A DNA stretch of 64,000 bases from JABDKJ01 sp964609215. Lineage in GTDB: Bacteria > Bacteroidota > Bacteroidia > Flavobacteriales_D > JABDKJ01. A program made the position numbers and the translations under genes. Below are positions 58,206-64,000 of the stretch, piece by piece. The first letter of the stretch is position 1; the number at the start of each line of letters is the position of its first letter. Under the pieces are notes generated by a model. The model saw only the letters and a list, made by a program, of their open reading frames with translations. It was not told the origin of the DNA and made no database searches. Location of the stretch: the NCBI GenBank assembly GCA_964609215.1, contig CAZSQZ010000012.1:1-64000 (forward strand), given 5' to 3'.

Positions 58206-59567
58206 TTGACTACCATTTCATTACGCTTCAGCCCAATCATAGTTACCATATTGTTAACTATTTCGTCTTGTAAAACACAAGATCCAATAACCGAGTTCAA
58301 TCAGGAAAAAAAAGAAACTTACTCTGAGGAAGAAGAACCAGATGAATTTGTAAGCAATGATCATATATTGCTTGCGGACAAAACCTATAAAGGAAGTATA
58401 AAAACTGTTCAGATGTACAATAGCGGTGTAGAGCAATTAAGCACACCAATATTTGAAGTAGGCTCCAATAATCCTTTGGTTTTAGGTTTTGATGACCTGG
58501 CCAGTCGTTACAAAAATTACTATTATACACTTATTCATTGCAATTCAGATTGGGAACCAAGTGGATTACTCGAACCTGAATATATGGAAGGTTTTTATCC
58601 TGACATAATCAATAATTGGCAACACTCATTCAACACTATTGTAGATTATATTAGATATGAAATAAGTATTCCCAATGATAATCTAAGGATTACAAAATCT
58701 GGCAACTATGTTATTTTGGTCTATGAGGATAACAAAGATAATCCCGTAATTACTAGACGCTTCATGGTAAACGAAAACTTTGTGGGCATAGAACCTTTTG
58801 TAAGAAAATCCTCTGTGGTTCAGTATAGAAATTATAAACAGGAAATCGATTTCAATGTATTTGTGAAAAATTTTGAGGTTCCAAATCCTTACAGAGATGT
58901 ATCCGTGGTTATAAGGCAAAACGGTAGGTGGGATAATGCTATTTATGGTTTGAAACCAAGGTTTATAAGAAATGAGGTTCTGGAGTATAATTATGAAAGA
59001 GATAATGAATTTTGGGGAGGAAATGAGTTTAGAAAAATTGATTTGAAAAGTGTCAGATACGGTACAGAGGAAGTGAATAATTTCAAAAAAACAGATGATG
59101 GAATTCAGGTTTACCTTAATCCCCAAAAAAGCAGAGGCTATAAGCAATACCTTTTTGAGTATGATATAAATGGAAAATATCTTATTAGAAACGATGATGG
59201 TTTTGATGACAGATTAGAACCAGAATACATGAATGTTCATTTTATTTTGGATAAATCTGATCCTATAGAAAATGGCGATGTCTACATTTTTGGAGAACTT
59301 TCTGAATGGCAGGCCAAACCTGAATTTAAAATGAAATATAATGAAGAGACTCTGCAGTACAGAGCTTCAATATTACTAAAGCAGGGTTACTATAATTATC
59401 ATTTTGCTGTCTTGGAAGATGGTAAGACAGAACTGGATTTATCTCTATTGGAAGGCACTCATTCAGAAACAATTAATGATTATACGATTTTCGTCTATTA
59501 CAGGGATCGATCATTAGACTATGATCGACTGATAGGAATCAGACAATTCTCAACTCAAAATTTTTAA
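58206..59567 (+). CDS. T9SS plug-family lipoprotein (DUF5103)
   Basis: 453-aa protein of the DUF5103 family, now assigned to the plug of the type IX translocon channel that keeps the SprA/Sov pore closed. The core DUF5103 segment begins at about residue 75 (VLGFDDLASRYKNYYYTLIH, then CNSDWEPSGLLEPEYMEGFY), followed by beta-rich domains to the end. The signal peptide has lipobox TISSC (Cys 22). The start is TTG at 58206, as no in-frame ATG precedes the lipobox. An out-of-frame ATG with a good Shine-Dalgarno sits at 58172 but stops after three codons. The gene is divergent from nqrA and alone. Confidence 0.88.
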   Translation: MTTISLRFSPIIVTILLTISSCKTQDPITEFNQEKKETYSEEEEPDEFVSNDHILLADKTYKGSIKTVQMYNSGVEQLSTPIFEVGSNNPLVLGFDDLASRYKNYYYTLIHCNSDWEPSGLLEPEYMEGFYPDIINNWQHSFNTIVDYIRYEISIPNDNLRITKSGNYVILVYEDNKDNPVITRRFMVNENFVGIEPFVRKSSVVQYRNYKQEIDFNVFVKNFEVPNPYRDVSVVIRQNGRWDNAIYGLKPRFIRNEVLEYNYERDNEFWGGNEFRKIDLKSVRYGTEEVNNFKKTDDGIQVYLNPQKSRGYKQYLFEYDINGKYLIRNDDGFDDRLEPEYMNVHFILDKSDPIENGDVYIFGELSEWQAKPEFKMKYNEETLQYRASILLKQGYYNYHFAVLEDGKTELDLSLLEGTHSETINDYTIFVYYRDRSLDYDRLIGIRQFSTQNF

Positions 59568-59801
59568 AAGCAAAAATTACAGGAGTCGAATTATTAACAT
59601 AGTGTTAAAACTACATTTTTAGGCTCACCATCTATAAACACAATATTATTTTCTCTTAACACCTATTTCAAAACGCTCAATTTCAATAGTTTAATTCTAT
59701 CAGAACAAAAAAGAGCAAATACTGTTAATAACATAGGTTTTTGTTAATAAATAGACCTACCCTAATTTAACGCATTGCGTATAATTGAATGATTTTAAGG
59801 A

Positions 59802-60188
59802 ATGGTAACGCAGATAACACAGGGAATAAAAATAAGTGTGGAAACACTATTTGAAAAGGATTACTCTAGACCAAACCTAAATGAGTATATCTTTTCGTAT
59901 TCCATCAATATCGAAAACACCAATTCTTTTGAAGTGCAATTACTTAGACGCAAATGGGTTATAGTTGATGCCAATGGATCGAGAAGAGAGGTAGAAGGTG
60001 TGGGAATTGTTGGATTGCAGCCATTCATAGCCCCTGGAGAAACTTACTCATATTCTTCAACCTGCGATTTAAGCACGGAAATTGGAATGATGCAAGGCGC
60101 ATATTTCATGAAAAACGTTGAAAACGATTCAGACATTAAGGTTAAAGTTCCAAGCTTTAAATTAATTGCTCCGTATAAAATGAATTGA
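59802..60188 (+). CDS. apaG: ApaG-family protein
   Basis: 128-aa protein with the single fibronectin III-like ApaG fold, historically linked to cobalt/magnesium resistance and to diadenosine tetraphosphate metabolism in enterobacteria; its biochemical role is unclear. Diagnostic: LLRRKWVIVDANGSRREVEG, VGLQPFIAPGETYSYSSTC and GMMQGAYFM. AAGG precedes the ATG. It stands 234 bp after the plug gene and 56 bp before pruA. Confidence 0.95.
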   Translation: MVTQITQGIKISVETLFEKDYSRPNLNEYIFSYSINIENTNSFEVQLLRRKWVIVDANGSRREVEGVGIVGLQPFIAPGETYSYSSTCDLSTEIGMMQGAYFMKNVENDSDIKVKVPSFKLIAPYKMN

Positions 60189-60221
60189 TTTAAGATTCGT
60201 TATTTTTCTTTTTTACTTTTG
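60185..60221 (+). promoter_or_regulatory. Candidate pruA promoter (TTG-N26-TACTTTTG)
   Basis: TACTTTTG at 60214-60221 matches TAnnTTTG and ends 23 bases before the pruA ATG at 60245. TTG at 60185-60187 lies 26 bases upstream, a little far. The -33 box is within the apaG stop region. Confidence 0.4.
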
Positions 60222-60244
60222 GGCAAATTTCTAATTAATCGATA

Positions 60245-61873
60245 ATGCCTAAAGGAATATATAATATCCCATATCCAGAAAATGAACCTGTTTTAAGTTA
60301 TGCACCAGGTAGCTCTGAAAGAGAATCTCTTTTAAAGGAATATCACAAGATGTATAACCAAAAACCAATTGATATAACCATGCGCATCAATGGTGCCAAG
60401 GTAAAAGGCAAAAAGAAGAAAGAATTAAATCCTCCCCATGATCATAAGCATGTAATTGGGCATTATTATGAAGGTGATGCATCACATGTAAGAAAGGCGA
60501 TTGATTCCGCTTTAAAAGCAAGAGGAAAATGGGCAAATATGTCTTGGGAGCATCGTGCTTCAATATTCCTTAAAGCAGCTGATTTGCTTGCTGGTCCGTT
60601 TAGAGACAAAATGAATGCTGCAACCATGCTTGCGCAATCAAAGAATGTATTTCAAGCAGAAATTGATGCCGCATGTGAATTGATAGATTTCTTCAAGTTC
60701 AATGCGAAATTTATGCAAGACATTTACTTCGAACAGCCCGATTCTAATCCAGGAATGTGGAACAGAATGGAATATAGAGCTTTAGAAGGATTTGTATTTG
60801 CAATTACTCCATTTAACTTCACTTCAATTTGTGCAAATCTTTGCGCTGCACCAGCTATGATGGGTAATGTAGTAGTTTGGAAACCTGCCGATTCTCAAAT
60901 CTATTCTGCAAAAGTAATCATGGATCTTTTCGAGGCCGCTGGCTTACCGGATGGTGTAATTAATATGATAACTGTTGATGGTCCTGTGGCTGGAAAAGAG
61001 ATTTTTAGTCATCCAGAATTTGCTGGTTTGCATTTTACGGGTTCCACCAAAGTATTCCAGCATCTATGGAAAGAAATTGGAAATAATATTGATAAGTATA
61101 ACAGCTATCCTAGAATAGTTGGGGAGACTGGAGGAAAAGATTTTATAGTTGCGCATAAAACTGCAGATTCCAAAGAAGTAGCAACAGCCTTGGCAAGAGG
61201 TGCTTTTGAATATCAAGGACAGAAGTGTTCTGCTGCCTCAAGGGCCTATATTCCTAAAAATATTTGGGGAAGAGTTGAAAAGGAATTGGTTAAAATGGTC
61301 AACTCCTTTAAAATGGGAAGCCCCGAAGATCCATCTAACTTTATGAACGCGGTTATCGACAAAAAGTCTTTCGATAAAATAAAGTCTTATTTGAGCTATA
61401 TAAAGAAACAAAAGAATGCTAAAATCATAACGGGCGGCAATTGCGATAGTTCAAAGGGATACTTTGTTGAACCAACAGTAGTCGTGACAACAGATCCAAA
61501 ATTCAGAACCATGTGTGAAGAAATTTTTGGACCTGTTCTAACTATTTATGTCTATAAAGAAAATGAGTTTGAGAAGACATTAGAATTAGTGGATAAAACT
61601 TCTGATTATGCATTAACTGGAGCAATTATGGCTAGAGATAGGTATGCAATAGAATTGGCTACGAAGAAGTTGGAGAATGCTGCAGGAAACTTTTATATTA
61701 ATGATAAGCCTACAGGTGCGGTCGTTGGTCAACAACCCTTTGGTGGGGCAAGAGGTTCTGGAACAAACGACAAGGCTGGAGCATACATGAATTTGTTAAG
61801 ATGGGTTTCTCCAAGGACAATTAAAGAGACCTTTGTTCCAGCAAAGGATTATAGATACCCCTTTCTTGGATGA
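60245..61873 (+). CDS. pruA: L-glutamate gamma-semialdehyde dehydrogenase (P5C dehydrogenase)
   Basis: NAD-dependent oxidation of glutamate semialdehyde (from proline) to glutamate. 542 aa, typical of the stand-alone type rather than the fused PutA. The catalytic Cys is in YQGQKCSAASRAYIP (about residue 327) and the Glu in VGETGGKDF. AITPFNFTSICANLCAAPAM and the C-terminal GQQPFGGARGSGTNDKAG are characteristic. It starts 56 bp after apaG, with a promoter candidate of its own. The proline dehydrogenase partner is not in the window. Confidence 0.96.
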   Translation: MPKGIYNIPYPENEPVLSYAPGSSERESLLKEYHKMYNQKPIDITMRINGAKVKGKKKKELNPPHDHKHVIGHYYEGDASHVRKAIDSALKARGKWANMSWEHRASIFLKAADLLAGPFRDKMNAATMLAQSKNVFQAEIDAACELIDFFKFNAKFMQDIYFEQPDSNPGMWNRMEYRALEGFVFAITPFNFTSICANLCAAPAMMGNVVVWKPADSQIYSAKVIMDLFEAAGLPDGVINMITVDGPVAGKEIFSHPEFAGLHFTGSTKVFQHLWKEIGNNIDKYNSYPRIVGETGGKDFIVAHKTADSKEVATALARGAFEYQGQKCSAASRAYIPKNIWGRVEKELVKMVNSFKMGSPEDPSNFMNAVIDKKSFDKIKSYLSYIKKQKNAKIITGGNCDSSKGYFVEPTVVVTTDPKFRTMCEEIFGPVLTIYVYKENEFEKTLELVDKTSDYALTGAIMARDRYAIELATKKLENAAGNFYINDKPTGAVVGQQPFGGARGSGTNDKAGAYMNLLRWVSPRTIKETFVPAKDYRYPFLG

Positions 61874-61945
61874 ATCAAAAATAACTTGTTAGTGGATTTG
61901 TGTTAAGCATTCCCTGGACAGATTTAAGAGTATTAAATTAGATGC

Positions 61946-62239
61946 ATGGCACAGAAGCTTCTCAATATTCTTAAAAATAAGTATGCTTTGACTACTATAA
62001 TTTTCATCGCATGGATATTCACTTTTGAAAGCACTAATATTTTTCGACTTATTGAGTACAAAAAGACCATCAATAGTTATCAGGATGAAATAGAGTTTTA
62101 TCAGGAGAAAATACTTAGCACAAAAGAAAGTATTGAAGAGTTAGAAGACCCTATCCTGCTTGAAAAATTTGCAAGAGAACAGTATTATATGAAAAAGGAC
62201 AATGAGGTAATTTTCGTATATCATCCAACTGAAAATTAG
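61946..62239 (+). CDS. DivIC/FtsB-family septum formation initiator
   Basis: 97-aa bitopic division protein: short cytoplasmic N-terminus, one membrane helix (TTIIFIAWIFTFEST, about residues 15-30), then a coiled coil (about 35-75) and the closing motif FAREQYYMKKDNEVIFVYHP shared by DivIC/FtsB. It would join the FtsL-FtsQ type complex at the septum. A strong terminator follows it. The order divIC-like, mutA, mutB is common in this phylum. Confidence 0.92.
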   Translation: MAQKLLNILKNKYALTTIIFIAWIFTFESTNIFRLIEYKKTINSYQDEIEFYQEKILSTKESIEELEDPILLEKFAREQYYMKKDNEVIFVYHPTEN

Positions 62240-62265
62240 AGCAATTGTCATATCCAATAAATTAT

Positions 62266-62288
62266 AAGGCTTCATGGAAGCCTTTTTT
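62266..62288 (+). terminator. Rho-independent terminator after the DivIC-like gene
   Basis: Perfect 8-bp stem AAGGCTTC / GAAGCCTT (62266-62273 with 62277-62284) and a 3-base loop, with T-run 62283-62288 continuing from the stem. It separates the DivIC-like gene from mutA. Confidence 0.85.
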
Positions 62289-62311
62289 ATTTCCTTAAAT
62301 TTACCTCATTA

Positions 62312-63655
62312 ATGGAGGTATCAACTAATAAAATGATGTTTGAAGAATTTGAGGGGCTTTCCGAAGAGAATTGGAAGGAAAAGATAAAATCCGAGTTGAA
62401 GGGCAAGGCCATAGAGGATTTGAATTGGCAAACAGAAGGGATTAATATAAAACCCTTTTACAGAAATGAGCCTAAAAAAAAACATTCCGAGAACCAGAAA
62501 GTCCTATCCTATTTGAGAACAGGACTTAGCGAAGATTGGAAAATCAGACAATCTTTTAATCTGGATTCCAGCAGTGTAAACGAATATATTCTGGAAAGTC
62601 TTAATACCGGATGTTCTTCACTAAGAATTAATGGAAATACCAGTAATTTTCAAAAGAAACTGGAGGGAGTATTTCCTCAAATGATTCCAATTTATTTGAA
62701 TTCTCGAATGCTTCAGGACCATTTAAGCTGGGCTGAAAGTTTAGAAGTGGATAATGAAAAATTGCAAGGAGGATTAAATGATTCTCTTTTGGAAGGCTTT
62801 GTGGAAAAGGGAGAATGTAATCTGCAATGGGTTGAGGATTTTAAACTTCAATCTGAATTATTTGGTACAAACCCCGCTTTTAAACTACTTAAAATTGACG
62901 GCTCTTACTTTGAATCAAGTGGAGCTAGTATTGTTCAGCAATTAGCATATTCAATTGCTTTGGGAAATGAATATTTGGAGCATTTGATTGATGATTTTAC
63001 AATTGACGATATATCCGCGCGGATATATTTTGAAATATCTGTTGGAAATTCATACTTCCTTGAAATTGCCAAGTTCAGAGCTTTGCGAATTCTTTGGGCA
63101 AAAATAATTCAAGCATATAATCCCAAGCATAGTCGCAGTGCACATGCATATGTGATTGCCAAAACTTCTGATTTGATTCTAGGAATTAACGATCCTGAAA
63201 CGAATTTGATAAGAAACAGTCAAGCAACTATGGCCGCGGCTATTGGTTCTTGCAATGAAATAGAAGTTTTGCCACATGATGGAATTACAAATAAAAATTC
63301 ATTACGACTTGCCAGAAATATCCAAAACCTTCTGAAAGAAGAATCATATTTAAACAAGGTTAGAGATATGAGCATGGGGTCTCATTATATTGATAAGCTA
63401 ACCTATGAGTTGGTTCAAGTTGCATGGGATGAATTCATGAAAATTCAGATATCAGGTGGTTTTTTTGGTAATCTAGATAATAATTCGATTCAAGATAAGA
63501 TTTTCACAAGTGCAAAGAAAAAAGTCAATGCATTTAACGAAGGTTCTCAGACTATGATAGGTGAAAATAAATATCTAAATACTGATCAAGAAAAAAAGAA
63601 TTGGACAGTGACAAAAGGTCACTTTAATTTTCCTAACATCTTATGTAATGGCTAA
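62312..63655 (+). CDS. mutA: Methylmalonyl-CoA mutase small subunit
   Basis: Non-catalytic partner of MutB in (R)-methylmalonyl-CoA to succinyl-CoA isomerisation. 447 aa. The N-terminal FEEFEGLSEENWKEKIKSEL and SYLRTGLSEDWKIRQSF begin the TIM-barrel-like domain. The C-terminal cobalamin domain is shortened compared with the large subunit, as expected. Starts at 62312, or at ATG 62333 with GGAGG 14 bases upstream, are both possible. The stop overlaps the mutB ATG (ATGGCTAA, 8 bp), implying coupling. Confidence 0.93.
   Translation: MEVSTNKMMFEEFEGLSEENWKEKIKSELKGKAIEDLNWQTEGINIKPFYRNEPKKKHSENQKVLSYLRTGLSEDWKIRQSFNLDSSSVNEYILESLNTGCSSLRINGNTSNFQKKLEGVFPQMIPIYLNSRMLQDHLSWAESLEVDNEKLQGGLNDSLLEGFVEKGECNLQWVEDFKLQSELFGTNPAFKLLKIDGSYFESSGASIVQQLAYSIALGNEYLEHLIDDFTIDDISARIYFEISVGNSYFLEIAKFRALRILWAKIIQAYNPKHSRSAHAYVIAKTSDLILGINDPETNLIRNSQATMAAAIGSCNEIEVLPHDGITNKNSLRLARNIQNLLKEESYLNKVRDMSMGSHYIDKLTYELVQVAWDEFMKIQISGGFFGNLDNNSIQDKIFTSAKKKVNAFNEGSQTMIGENKYLNTDQEKKNWTVTKGHFNFPNILCNG
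63009..63028. repeat. Perfect 20-bp palindrome in mutA
   Basis: ATATATCCGC followed by its exact reverse complement GCGGATATAT, inside the mutA coding sequence (encodes part of DDISARIYFE). A perfect palindrome this long is unusual by chance in 64 kb, but it may be coincidental. Confidence 0.9.
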
Positions 63656-64000
63656 AATGGATTTTTCAAATATTAGTTTTCACGACTTTGCGATTGGAAA
63701 TGAAGAGTCTAAGCAAACCATGGAAACGTTGGAAGAAATTGAACTTCGTTCCCTCTATTTTAAGACTGACAGTAATTTCGAACACACTAAATTTGGAGCC
63801 GGAATAGCACCTTATTTGAGTGGCCCATATGCTTCTATGTATACGGTAAGACCCTGGACTATTCGTCAATATGCTGGATTCAGTACCGCTGAAGAATCAA
63901 ATGCTTTTTATCGAAGAAATCTAGCTGCAGGACAAAAAGGGCTTTCGGTAGCTTTTGATCTAGCAACGCACAGAGGGTACGATAGCGACCACCCAAGAGT
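63648..64000 (+). CDS. mutB: Methylmalonyl-CoA mutase large subunit (N-terminal part, truncated by window)
   Basis: Begins at ATG 63648 inside the mutA stop (8-bp overlap) and runs open to the window edge, about 117 residues. The translation reads MAKMDFSNISFHDFAIGNEE and contains PYASMYTVRPWTIRQYAGFS, ESNAFYRRNLAAGQKGLSVA and FDLATHRGYDSDHPRV. These are the highly conserved first part of the MutB TIM barrel, including substrate-binding residues. The B12-binding C-terminal domain lies beyond the window. Confidence 0.96.
   Translation, partial: MAKMDFSNISFHDFAIGNEESKQTMETLEEIELRSLYFKTDSNFEHTKFGAGIAPYLSGPYASMYTVRPWTIRQYAGFSTAEESNAFYRRNLAAGQKGLSVAFDLATHRGYDSDHPR

Noticed and set aside
58254..58530. 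Minus-strand frames opposite the plug gene
   Set aside because: Overlap a clear conserved gene and show no domain features of their own.

Overview
This 64 kb window comes from an AT-rich Bacteroidota genome, most likely a marine member of the Flavobacteriales. The reasons are type IX secretion (T9SS) C-terminal sorting domains, a T9SS plug-family lipoprotein, giant HYR-domain surface proteins, Bacteroidetes-type TAnnTTTG promoter elements, a Na+-translocating NADH:quinone reductase operon, and a DivIC-like gene followed by methylmalonyl-CoA mutase genes. No rRNA, tRNA, insertion sequence, prophage or CRISPR array was seen.

Layout. (1) 1-24,920, minus strand: two giant secreted repeat proteins. 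The downstream one (1-6,354) is cut by the window edge and contains a 100-N assembly gap and a perfect 954-bp tandem duplication. The upstream one (6,702-24,920) is a single intact 6,072-codon gene with dozens of HYR modules, five modules carrying FGDGWNG or FGDGWDG, a P-domain, and a T9SS sorting domain. (2) 25,351-32,592, minus: a PAS-LuxR regulator, an FG-GAP/UnbV lipoprotein and another T9SS cargo protein. (3) 33,154-43,470, minus: a tightly packed housekeeping run, priA - prenyltransferase - maf - thrA - thrB - thrC - hutH. (4) 43,649-48,059, plus: a lipoprotein, a small secreted protein and a TerB-like/FHA-like/ABCG-type transporter, facing a convergent SiaB kinase/SiaC phosphoprotein pair (48,056-49,026). 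(5) 49,120-50,633: a methyltransferase and MazG, convergent. (6) 50,864-58,091: nqrABCDEF, apbE and a convergent small four-cysteine membrane protein that looks like the NqrM maturation factor. (7) 58,206-64,000, plus: T9SS plug protein, apaG, pruA, DivIC-like, mutA and the start of mutB.

How the parts connect. The giant HYR proteins and the 958-aa protein are exported by Sec and then by T9SS, of which the plug lipoprotein is an accessory. ApbE attaches FMN to NqrB and NqrC, and the small cysteine protein probably helps iron insertion into NqrD/NqrE. PruA (proline to glutamate), HutH (histidine breakdown) and methylmalonyl-CoA mutase give amino-acid and propionate catabolism, while thrABC makes threonine. 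The best candidate for an undescribed system is the lipoprotein / small secreted protein / TerB-FHA-ABCG transporter set next to SiaBC, which here lacks the SiaA phosphatase and SiaD cyclase known from Pseudomonas.
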